From the NCBI GenBank assembly GCA_947475415.1, contig CANJLH010000001.1, forward strand, positions 344,236 through 408,235: a stretch of DNA of 64,000 nucleotides. Direction: 5' to 3'. Below the pieces are notes generated by a model, which saw only the letters and a program-made list of their open reading frames with translations, did no database searches and had not been told where the DNA came from. Source of the stretch: Caulobacteraceae bacterium. GTDB taxonomy: Bacteria > Pseudomonadota > Alphaproteobacteria > Caulobacterales > Caulobacteraceae. Positions 20,149-27,390 of this stretch are shown here, in pieces. Every line of letters begins with the position of its first letter. Position 1 is the first letter of the stretch. The translations under genes were made by a program, and so were the position numbers.

Positions 20149-20934
20149 TCAGAGCGCGAAGGTGAAGCCGCCGTTGACCGGGTAGTTCTGGCCAGTGATC
20201 CAGGGGCTGGCGTCGGAGGCCAGCAGCAGAACCACCGCCGCCACGTCGGAGGGTTTTCCCTGACGGCGGATCACGTAGCGCTTCATCATTTCCTTGATCA
20301 GCGCTGCGCCTTCCGGCGTGGGCTCGTGACCTTCGCGGCCCATGGTCGAGAGCGAAATGGTGTTGGCGGTGACTCCGTGGCGGCCCAGGGAACGAGCCAG
20401 CGCGCGGGAGAAGCCGGCGGCGCCGGCCTTGGCGGCGGAATAGGCCTCGTGACCCTGCTCCCCTGCCCGGCCCGCGTCGGAGACGATGGTGACCATCCGG
20501 CCCCATTTGCGGTCGACCATGCCGCCGATAAAGGCCCGCGCGCAGTTCATCGGGCCGAACAGATTGACATGGAAATAGCGGTCCCACTCAGCGGAATCGG
20601 AGGTCCAGAAGTCGATCCTGGGCATGTCGGCGTCAGGGCCGGCGTTGCCGGCGTTGTTGACCAGGATATCGACGGGGCCGAGCGCCTTTTCAATCTCGGC
20701 GGCCATCTTCCCCACCGATGCGGCGTCGCCCACATCGGCCTGCACAGCGATCGCCTTACCGCCCGCCGCCTCAATCTCCGCCACGACGGCGCGGGCGCGC
20801 TCGATGACGAAGTCGTTCACCGCCACCTTGGCGCCGTGATCGGCCAGGGTGCGGGCGATCTCGCGGCCGACGCCCTGGCCGGCCCCGGTGACGATGGCGA
20901 CCTTGCCGGTCAGATCGAAAGTGAATTTGGTCAT
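20149..20934 (-). CDS. Short-chain dehydrogenase/reductase
   Basis: 261-aa SDR with TGAGQGVGRE near residue 17, NNAGNAG near residue 94, catalytic Ser region TIVSDAGRAG, YSAAKAG (Tyr/Lys), and an ending (ITGQNYPVNGGFTFAL) typical of FabG-like members. It probably acts on a beta-hydroxy or keto acyl-CoA or related alcohol in the pathway of its neighbours. It leads the operon SDR, acyl-CoA ligase, SDR. An imperfect inverted repeat lies just upstream at 20951-20968. Confidence 0.86.
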   Translation of the reverse strand: MTKFTFDLTGKVAIVTGAGQGVGREIARTLADHGAKVAVNDFVIERARAVVAEIEAAGGKAIAVQADVGDAASVGKMAAEIEKALGPVDILVNNAGNAGPDADMPRIDFWTSDSAEWDRYFHVNLFGPMNCARAFIGGMVDRKWGRMVTIVSDAGRAGEQGHEAYSAAKAGAAGFSRALARSLGRHGVTANTISLSTMGREGHEPTPEGAALIKEMMKRYVIRRQGKPSDVAAVVLLLASDASPWITGQNYPVNGGFTFAL

Positions 20935-20950
20935 GTTCCCGTCCCCATAA

Positions 20951-20968
20951 TTACCGACTGTTCGTTAA
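20951..20968. promoter_or_regulatory. Candidate TetR-type operator
   Basis: TTACCGA and TCGTTAA form an interrupted inverted repeat (TTAnCGA-N4-TCGnTAA) 17 bp upstream of the SDR start at 20934 and overlapping the stop codon of the racemase-like gene. Inverted repeats with ACCGA/TCGGT cores are common targets of TetR-family repressors of acyl-CoA metabolism. No regulator gene is adjacent, so this is an inference from pattern and position. Confidence 0.3.
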
Positions 20969-22089
20969 ATCACTTTTTCGGCGCGCAGGCCGGCGATCTC
21001 GTCGGGCGAGAAACCCGCCGCGCCCAGAACCTCATCGGTGTGTTGGCCCACCACGGGCGGCGCGTCCAGAGCGCTTCCGGTGCGCGCGCCGTCTGCATTG
21101 ATCAGACGGATAGGATTTGCCGGCGTGGGCTGGCCCGCCACCTCCACCACGCCGCCGCGGGCGACGATGTGCGGATCCGAAAGAATGTCGGCGCCGGCGT
21201 TGACCGCATTCACCGCCGCGCCCAGGGGTCCGAGCTTGGCCACCCACTCCGCGGCCGGCCGGGTGGCGAAGATCGCCGACAAGCGATCGGCTACGGCCTG
21301 GGCCTCTTCGCCCTTAAGGCCGCGCTTTTCGGCCAGGTCCGGCGCGCCCAGCCCCTCGCAGAGCGCCCCCCAGGTGCGCGGTTCAGCCGCCGCCACTGTG
21401 ACAAAACGGCCGTCGCCGCATTGATAGAGCCTCCGGTCAGGGGTGGCCGTTATGCCGCCAAAGCCGTCCTTGAGGGCGCCGGGCGCCCCGGCCAGCAGCC
21501 AGGTGGAGGCCTCCGACAGGCTGATATCGACCTGACAACCCCGGCCGGTTTTGCCGCGCTCCAGCAGGGCGGCGAGGATTGCGCTGACCGCCGCCATCGC
21601 CCCCAACGGTACGGAAATCATTGCACCTGGATGCCAGGGCAGGCTCGGGTTCAGGGCCGACATCAGGCCGGAATGCCCGAGATAAGAGAGGTCGTGGCCG
21701 GCCCATTCGGCGTTGGGTCCGTCCTGACCGAAGCCGGAGATGGAGCACCAGATTAGCCGCGGCGCGGCGATCTGCGCCTGCGGCCAGCCGAAGCCGCGGG
21801 CGGCCATGGAGCCGGGCTTGGCGTTCTCCACCAGCACGTCGGCGGATTTCGCCAGGCGCATGAGCACCTCATTGGCCCGGGCGTGGCGCTGATCCAGGGT
21901 GATCGAGCGCTTGCCGCGGCTGAGCGCAACCTGGCCGATCACCAGGCTGGGCTGGCCGGCCTGGGCCGGACTTTCCACCCGTATGACCTCGGCGCCAAGG
22001 TCGGCGAGCTGGACGGTGCAGTAGCCGCCGGGCGGCAACAGGGTGAGGTCGAGGACCTTGAGGCCCTTCAGCGGTTGAATCTGGGTCAT
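20965..22089 (-). CDS. Family III CoA-transferase, alpha-methylacyl-CoA racemase-like
   Basis: 374-aa CaiB/BaiF-type protein. The segment GQDGPNAEWAGHDLSYLGHSG carries the His-Asp pair of alpha-methylacyl-CoA racemases (GHD-[IL]-xY) rather than only the single Asp of the CoA-transferases. Racemisation of 2-methylacyl-CoA esters allows beta-oxidation of branched chains and sterol side chains, which would fit the adjacent acyl-CoA ligase and SDRs. The ATG at 22089 is preferred over the in-frame GTG at 22098; neither has a strong ribosome-binding site. A CoA-transferase activity cannot be excluded. Confidence 0.78.
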   Translation of the reverse strand: MTQIQPLKGLKVLDLTLLPPGGYCTVQLADLGAEVIRVESPAQAGQPSLVIGQVALSRGKRSITLDQRHARANEVLMRLAKSADVLVENAKPGSMAARGFGWPQAQIAAPRLIWCSISGFGQDGPNAEWAGHDLSYLGHSGLMSALNPSLPWHPGAMISVPLGAMAAVSAILAALLERGKTGRGCQVDISLSEASTWLLAGAPGALKDGFGGITATPDRRLYQCGDGRFVTVAAAEPRTWGALCEGLGAPDLAEKRGLKGEEAQAVADRLSAIFATRPAAEWVAKLGPLGAAVNAVNAGADILSDPHIVARGGVVEVAGQPTPANPIRLINADGARTGSALDAPPVVGQHTDEVLGAAGFSPDEIAGLRAEKVI

Positions 22090-22192
22090 AGCCGCCACTT
22101 TAGCCGCAACTGCACGCCCGCGTCACGGCGCCCGTTGCGGCGCCCCCGCCGGTCGCCCTATAGCGAAGGGTGAAGGAACGGGAGGCTGAGGC

Positions 22193-22969
22193 ATGAGCGA
22201 GCGGGTGATTCCCCTGGAAGGCGGCCGCAATTTCCGCGACCTCGGCGGCTACGCCGGCGCCGGCGGCGGCATGGTGAAATGGGGCCGCCTGTTCCGGTCC
22301 GGCTCCATGGCCCATCTAACGTCGGCCGATTTCACGCGCCTGAACGCGCTTGGGATCGCGGTGGTGTGCGACTTCCGATCCAATCCCGAGCGTGAGTCCG
22401 AGCCGACGGTCTGGCGGGGGGGGGCGCCAACCATGGTCGCGCGTGATCACTCGACGCCGGGGTCGCATATCCGCACCGCGCTGAAGGATCCGAACCGCTC
22501 GGCCCACACAATGCGTCAGGCGATGCGGCGGTTCTATTTCGACATCGCCTATGATCAGGCGCCGGTTTATCGGCAGATGTTCGCCCATATGCTGAGCGGA
22601 AACACGCCGCTGGTGTTCAATTGCTCGGCGGGCAAGGACCGCACGGGCATCGCCGCGGCGTTGATCCTCTCGGTTCTGGGGGTGTCGCAGGAAGACATCC
22701 TCGCCGATTACGCGATGTCGGAAACTCTGGTCGACTATCACGCCCTCACCGTGGCGACGGACAACACCCAGGCCGCCACGGGCTTTTCCGGGCTCAATGG
22801 CATCCCGCGCGAGTTGACCGGGCCGCTATTGCGGTCTGACCCGGATTATCTGGTCTGGGCGCTGGAAGACATCGCGGGCCGCGACGGTTCCCTGCCGGCC
22901 TACCTGGAAACCCACCTCGGCGTCGGCGCGGCCGAAACCGAGCGCCTGCGCCAGGTCCTGCTGGAATAG
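22193..22969 (+). CDS. Tyrosine-protein phosphatase family protein
   Basis: 258-aa dual-specificity-like phosphatase with the P-loop CSAGKDRTG (Cys-x5-Arg) near residue 145 and an N-terminal NFRDLGGY segment characteristic of the bacterial IphP/Y_phosphatase3 family. It has no signal peptide and is probably cytoplasmic. A run of nine G residues at 22416-22424 lies inside the coding sequence and is a potential slippage site. It is divergent from the racemase-like gene. The ribosome-binding site GGGAGGCTGAGG precedes the ATG. The physiological target is unknown; some relatives act on phosphoinositides. Confidence 0.82.
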   Translation: MSERVIPLEGGRNFRDLGGYAGAGGGMVKWGRLFRSGSMAHLTSADFTRLNALGIAVVCDFRSNPERESEPTVWRGGAPTMVARDHSTPGSHIRTALKDPNRSAHTMRQAMRRFYFDIAYDQAPVYRQMFAHMLSGNTPLVFNCSAGKDRTGIAAALILSVLGVSQEDILADYAMSETLVDYHALTVATDNTQAATGFSGLNGIPRELTGPLLRSDPDYLVWALEDIAGRDGSLPAYLETHLGVGAAETERLRQVLLE

Positions 22970-23022
22970 GTGCTAATTTGTTGCGCCCGGCGGGCGCTTC
23001 AAGCGGATTCCACTTGATGCCG

Positions 23023-23925
23023 TCACGCTCTGAACGCCAGCGGCGCGCCGGGGCGAGGCCAGCGGGTCTTGATCAGGGTTCCACCGGCGCCCCCGGTGAT
23101 CCAGACATCGCGCATGTCGGCGCCGCCGAAGCACAGATTGGTGGGCATTGGGTCGGGAACGGCGACGTTTTCGGTCAGGCCGTCCGGGGTGATGATGCAG
23201 ATCCGCTGCGGAGCGCTGGCCACGCAGATGCGGCCAGACGCCTCGACGGCCATGGAATCCAGCCCGGCGAGGTCGGTCTGGCGGCCCACCGTGCGGCCGG
23301 TCCAGGCGGGAACCTCGGCCATCTGCAACTGGCCCGGTCCGGCCAGCTCACAGCCCCAGACGCTGCCGGCGATGGAGTCGGCCACATAGACCGCGCCTCC
23401 GTCGGGTGAGAGACCGACGCCATTGGGCAGGGCCAGGTGCGACTGGATCCGCGTCACCCGGGACCCATCGGGCTGGGCGTAATAGAGCGCGCCCCATTCC
23501 TTGTATTCCGGCAGACGGTGGCCCGAATCGGTGAACCAGAACCCGCCAGTCGCATCGAAGACGATGTCATTGGGGCCGCTGAACGGCGCGCCATCACAAG
23601 CGGCGTAGAGCACCTCGACCTTGCCGGTGCGCAGGTCCACCCGCTGGATCGACCCGCCGGCATAGGCCTTGGCCCGCCCGTAATGGGTCAGCCGGCCTTG
23701 CGCCCATTCCATGTCCAGGCCGCCGTTGTTGCAGACATAGACCGCGCCGTCCGGGCCAATGGCCGCGCCGTTGGGGCCGCCACCCAGGTTCGCGACCACC
23801 TGCCTGGCGCCGTCGGCCCGCACGCGGGTGAGGGTCTTGCCCATCACCTCGACCACCAGCACCGAGCCGTCGTCGAGGACGATCGGACCTTCGGGCACAT
23901 TCAGGCCCTCCGCCACCACCTGCAT
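23023..23925 (-). CDS. SMP-30/gluconolactonase-like beta-propeller protein
   Basis: 300-aa six-bladed beta-propeller of the SMP-30/LRE family. It has VPEGPIV at the N-terminus (metal-ligand Glu), GPNDIVFDATGGFWFTDSG in the middle (Asn ligand), and LPNGVGLSPDG with a later Asp ligand. Relatives hydrolyse sugar or aldonate lactones with a divalent cation. The start at 23925 (MQVVAEGL) has GGGAG seven bases upstream, so the longer in-frame start at 23952 is rejected. The preferred lactone is not visible from sequence. Confidence 0.8.
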   Translation of the reverse strand: MQVVAEGLNVPEGPIVLDDGSVLVVEVMGKTLTRVRADGARQVVANLGGGPNGAAIGPDGAVYVCNNGGLDMEWAQGRLTHYGRAKAYAGGSIQRVDLRTGKVEVLYAACDGAPFSGPNDIVFDATGGFWFTDSGHRLPEYKEWGALYYAQPDGSRVTRIQSHLALPNGVGLSPDGGAVYVADSIAGSVWGCELAGPGQLQMAEVPAWTGRTVGRQTDLAGLDSMAVEASGRICVASAPQRICIITPDGLTENVAVPDPMPTNLCFGGADMRDVWITGGAGGTLIKTRWPRPGAPLAFRA

Positions 23926-24041
23926 GGACTGACTCCCTTTCGCGGTCAGCATAGGCTCGGCGCCGGCCGCTCTTCCAGAACTGATGTAGTTTCGATAATG
24001 CGTGTGGCCGCGCCTGTTGGACGCGCAATGGAAGGGACATC

Positions 24042-25262
24042 ATGGGCAAGCCGCTGGAAGGCATCAAGGTCATCGAAGTGTCGATGTGGGCGATGGTGCC
24101 CTCAGCCGGCGCCGTACTGTCGGACATGGGCGCGACGGTAATTAAGATCGAGCCCCCGTCGGGCGATCCCATCCGCCAGCTCAACGCCGGCGGCATCGGT
24201 CCCGGAACGGCGGGCTTCAGCTCCAGCTTCATGTACGAGATCTACAATCGCGGCAAACGCAGCGTGACCATGGACCTCAACGTTGAGGGCGCTGTCGAGG
24301 TCCTGCACAAGATGCTGGAGGGCGCCGACGTGTTCCTGACCAGCCTGCTGCCCGGCGCCCGGCGCAAGCTGAAGATCGATATCCCCGACATCACCGGCCG
24401 CCACCCCAACGTCATCTACGCCGTGGGCACCGGTCAGGGCGCGCACGGCCCTGACGCGGAGAAGGGCGGCTATGACTCCATCTCCTTCTGGGCCCGGTCT
24501 GGCGTCGCGTCGGCGGTGACACCCAACGACCTGCCCTACCCTTTGGGCATGCCGGGCGGCGCTTTCGGCGACGGCATGACAGGGGCGATCTTCGCCGGCG
24601 GCATCTGCGCGGCCATCGCGCAACGCGAACGCACCGGTAAGGCCTCCATCGTCGACGGTTGCCTGCTGGCTACCGGTATGTGGTCGATGCAGCCGGGCAT
24701 CACTGGCTGTTCGCTGGTCGGTTGGGAGGAAATGCCCAAGGCCGGGCGCACCATGATGCCCAACCCGCTTGTCAACAACTACAAGACCTCCGATGGCCGC
24801 TACCTGGCCCTTTGCATGCTGCAGGGCCAACGCTATTGGCCGGGCTTCTGCACGGCGATCGGGCATCCGGAATTGATCAATGACCCGCGCTTCGCCACCG
24901 ACGCGGATCGGGCCGCCAACATCACGGAGTGCATCGGGGCCATTGACGCCATCTTCGCCACCAAGACCCTGGCGGAATGGCGGCCGATCCTGCTCAGCCA
25001 GGATGGTCAGTGGGACACCGTGCAGAAGGTTGGCGAATTGGCCCGGGACGCCGATGCGGTGGCCAACGGGTTCGTCCAAGAGGTCGACTATGGCGACGGA
25101 CGCAAGCTGACCATGGTTTCCACGCCTGTGCAGTTCGACCGCAAACCGCTGAAGACTGGCCCGGCGCCGGAAATGGGCCAGCACAATGATGAGGTGCTGG
25201 CGGAGCTAGGCCTGTCGGAGGACGAGATCATCGACCTGAAAGTGGCCGGCATCATCTATTGA
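24042..25262 (+). CDS. Family III CoA-transferase (CaiB/BaiF)
   Basis: 406-aa CoA-transferase. The N-terminus GIKVIEVSMWAMVPSAGAVLSDMGATVIKIEPPSGDP is typical, and the catalytic Asp is expected in KGGYDSISFWARSG, near residue 147. It moves CoA between carboxylic acids without ATP. It lacks the GHD racemase signature seen in the paralogue at 20965-22089. It is divergent from the SMP-30 gene. The substrate is unknown; neighbours suggest lipid or terpenoid acids. Confidence 0.82.
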   Translation: MGKPLEGIKVIEVSMWAMVPSAGAVLSDMGATVIKIEPPSGDPIRQLNAGGIGPGTAGFSSSFMYEIYNRGKRSVTMDLNVEGAVEVLHKMLEGADVFLTSLLPGARRKLKIDIPDITGRHPNVIYAVGTGQGAHGPDAEKGGYDSISFWARSGVASAVTPNDLPYPLGMPGGAFGDGMTGAIFAGGICAAIAQRERTGKASIVDGCLLATGMWSMQPGITGCSLVGWEEMPKAGRTMMPNPLVNNYKTSDGRYLALCMLQGQRYWPGFCTAIGHPELINDPRFATDADRAANITECIGAIDAIFATKTLAEWRPILLSQDGQWDTVQKVGELARDADAVANGFVQEVDYGDGRKLTMVSTPVQFDRKPLKTGPAPEMGQHNDEVLAELGLSEDEIIDLKVAGIIY

Positions 25263-25333
25263 AGCGGCCCGATTTCGGGGGAACGGTCCCATTTTCGCAC
25301 AGCAGATGCGACAATTTTTCCGGAAAGGTTTCG

Positions 25334-25363
25334 TTAACCACGCTTAGAAACGATTTGTTAACC
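25334..25363. promoter_or_regulatory. Pair of GTTAACC elements, possible CtrA half-sites
   Basis: TTAACC occurs at 25334-25339 and 25358-25363, 24 bp apart, in an AT-richer stretch about 65-95 bp upstream of a 53-aa ORF. TTAACC is the half-site seen at many promoters of the cell-cycle regulator CtrA in Caulobacterales (full site TTAA-N7-TTAA). The full-site spacing is not present, so the call is weak. Confidence 0.25.
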
Positions 25364-25426
25364 TTCTGAGTTCGTCGTATTCGCGGGGAAAGCTGGGGCC
25401 GGGCGAATCCAGAATGGAGTTCGCCG

Positions 25427-25588
25427 ATGTATCAGGCGCGTGAGTTGGTCTGGGGTGCGTTACCGCGGCGGCAACGCCGACTGAACCGCAGTTCGCTGCG
25501 GTCTCAGCGTGGTGTCGCGGCCATTTTTGTTTCGACGTTGTGCGGCCTTGGCGTTTTGGTCGCATATGTGAGCCTGGCGCCGCTCTGA
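25427..25588 (+). CDS. Small single-pass membrane protein, 53 aa
   Basis: An ATG with GGAG upstream (agaatggagttcgccg) opens a 53-codon frame. The first 29 residues are strongly basic (seven or more Arg, including PRRQRRLNR). The rest is a single hydrophobic helix of about 20 residues (AAIFVSTLCGLGVLVAYVSL). This layout predicts an inner-membrane peptide with a cytoplasmic basic tail. I do not recognise a family. It is preceded by the TTAACC pair at 25334-25363. Confidence 0.45.
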   Translation: MYQARELVWGALPRRQRRLNRSSLRSQRGVAAIFVSTLCGLGVLVAYVSLAPL

Positions 25589-25710
25589 TCGCGCATGGGA
25601 CGAGGCCAGCTTGGCCTCGATTCCCCCCATAGGCGAAGACCATCCTCAATTGTCGCAGACTGTGACGCGGGAGTGACGCTCAACCCGTTGCGCGTCGCGC
25701 GCGCATAACA

Positions 25711-25890
25711 ATTCTCCCGCATCGCTCAGGGAGGCAGCTTCCTGGGTGAATATGAGGATTCCAAGGGGGGATGCAGCTGGCGATCGGCGCCGTCCATGAG
25801 CTGACTCGGATCACGCCGGGCCTCAACGTCACCCAGTCGGTCAATTCGCCCCAGCCGACGAACCGCGGCTGGAAGATCGAGGTCGCTTGA
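25711..25890 (+). pseudogene. C-terminal remnant of an unidentified gene, apparently frameshifted
   Basis: A short frame reading QFSRIAQGGSFLGEYEDSKG (from about 25711) runs into a G6 tract at about 25765-25770. One added base there would join it to the frame MQLAIGAVHELTRITPG... that ends at the TGA at 25890 (39 residues from ATG 25771). Together they look like the last 50-60 residues of a larger protein. No start or N-terminal part is present upstream, where a TAA occurs. The family is not recognised. A genuine 39-aa peptide from 25771 is a less likely alternative. Confidence 0.35.
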
Positions 25891-25905
25891 TGCAGACTAT
25901 CGCTT

Positions 25906-26781
25906 ATGAAGTTCATCCTCGCGCTCAACGCCATCGGCACCCGCACCGAGGATCTGGTGGCGTTGTCCCGAGCGGCAGAGGCCGCCGGGTTCGACGGGGT
26001 GATGCTGGGCGACCATGTGGTGATGCCAGCGGCGATCGCCTCCGACACCGGATACACCAAGACCGGCGCCTCGCCGATGGGGTTGCAGACCCCCTGGCCG
26101 GAGTGCCTGAGCGCCATGGCCTACCTGCTGGGCGCAACCAGCCGTATCCGACTGATCGCCAGCGTGCTGGTGTTGCCCATGCGCCACCCGCTGATCGTCG
26201 CCAAGAGCGTGCAGACCATGCAGATCATGTCGGGGGGCCGCGTGGTTCTGGGCGTGGGCGCCGGCTGGCTGGCCGAAGAGTTCCAGGCCCTGGGCGTCCC
26301 GTTCGCCGGCCGCGGCCGGCGCACCGATGAGGCCATCCAGATCCTGCGGCGGCTAGGCGCCAGCGGCCAGGTTGAGTGGAAGAGCGATTCCTACGACATC
26401 CCGCTGGTCTCGGCCCTGCCGATCCCCGAACACCCCGTTCCGATTTATGTGGGCGGCGACAGCGAGGCGGCGTTAAGGCGCGCGGCGCGGCTGGGCGACG
26501 GCTACCTGACCACGCTGAGGACCCGGGCCAGTTTGCAGAAGCGCATCGCCCGGCTGAGCACGCTGCGCGCAGAGGCCGGAACGACGGACCGGCCGTTCGA
26601 GTTCATCGGCGTGCCCGCCGACGCGGTGACCCCGGAGGATTTCGCCGCCCTGGGCGAGGACGGCGTGGACGCCTGCGCAGTCATGGCCTGGCAGGCGGCC
26701 TACGAGAAAACCGATCCGCCGCTATCCCGAAAACTCGACGGGATAGCGGCGTTCGGCGAGCGCATCATCAGCGCTCTCTAG
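25906..26781 (+). CDS. LLM-class flavin-dependent oxidoreductase
   Basis: 291-aa luciferase-like monooxygenase family protein. It has an AEAAGFDGVMLGDHVVMP segment, TSRIRLIASVLVLPMRHPLIVAKSVQTMQIMSGGRVVLGVGAGW, and PIPEHPVPIYVGGDS in the middle, which are conserved in the F420/FMN-dependent subfamily with a TIM-barrel fold. The substrate is unknown; the setting among acyl-CoA enzymes suggests oxidative breakdown of a lipid or terpenoid. It starts 15 bp after the remnant ORF and has no strong ribosome-binding site. Confidence 0.8.
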   Translation: MKFILALNAIGTRTEDLVALSRAAEAAGFDGVMLGDHVVMPAAIASDTGYTKTGASPMGLQTPWPECLSAMAYLLGATSRIRLIASVLVLPMRHPLIVAKSVQTMQIMSGGRVVLGVGAGWLAEEFQALGVPFAGRGRRTDEAIQILRRLGASGQVEWKSDSYDIPLVSALPIPEHPVPIYVGGDSEAALRRAARLGDGYLTTLRTRASLQKRIARLSTLRAEAGTTDRPFEFIGVPADAVTPEDFAALGEDGVDACAVMAWQAAYEKTDPPLSRKLDGIAAFGERIISAL

Positions 26782-26804
26782 AGCCTGCAGCGGCCGGTCG
26801 CGGC

Positions 26805-27230
26805 CTAACGGCGGAATTGAAAGCCGTAACCGTAGCCGTACTCGCGGTCGTGGTTGTCGAACCGGACCATGGCTGACAGGCGGTCGAGGCGCCGGTCGAG
26901 GTCGGCTCGCTCCCATCCGGACAGCCCATTGACCCGGTAGTCGTACGCAAGGCGGGCGATCTGGTGGGCTTCGCGCCGCAAATACGCCGCTTCGCGACGG
27001 GTGAGCTGGCCGGTCTGGACACCACGATCGATGCGCCAGGCGATGCGTTCCTGGCGTGCGTCTATCGACATCCCACCGTCATGGCGGGCGTCGCCGCGCC
27101 AGCCCATGTCGCGGTCATTGGCGTAGCCTGCGTCGGGTTGATGATCCCAATGCGACTGCGCCGAGGCCGCACCGGCGGCCAGCACCAGAACCGAGGCGCC
27201 GATCAGGCTCGAAATCATATGCTTTTTCAT
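26805..27230 (-). CDS. Secreted hypothetical protein rich in Arg and Tyr
   Basis: 141-aa protein with a clear signal peptide (MKKHMISSLIGASVLVLAAGAASAQ) and AxA cleavage near residue 24. The mature part has a His/Asp-rich segment followed by amphipathic helices with repeated RREA, RIDR and DLDRRLDRL patterns, and ends in YGYGYGFQFRR. The ATG at 27230 has AGGAG seven bases upstream; a longer in-frame start at 27260 has none. It resembles many small periplasmic helical proteins of alphaproteobacteria. The function is unknown. Confidence 0.55.
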   Translation of the reverse strand: MKKHMISSLIGASVLVLAAGAASAQSHWDHQPDAGYANDRDMGWRGDARHDGGMSIDARQERIAWRIDRGVQTGQLTRREAAYLRREAHQIARLAYDYRVNGLSGWERADLDRRLDRLSAMVRFDNHDREYGYGYGFQFRR

Positions 27231-27390
27231 CACTGCACTCCTGTGCCCGCACCGCCCCACCGGGGCGGGGGTGGAACTCCTGGGACGCTTGGCGGAGGGC
27301 CCTATGCCTTCCTGCGGCGTCGTGTGGAGATAACCACGCAGCAGCTGACCCCAATCTGAGGACGGCGTTGGCTGGCGTTCAGGTCAGGGC

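Noticed and set aside
24102..25184. 360-codon open frame opposite the CoA-transferase
   Set aside because: Shadow of a strongly supported gene; no domain or good start.
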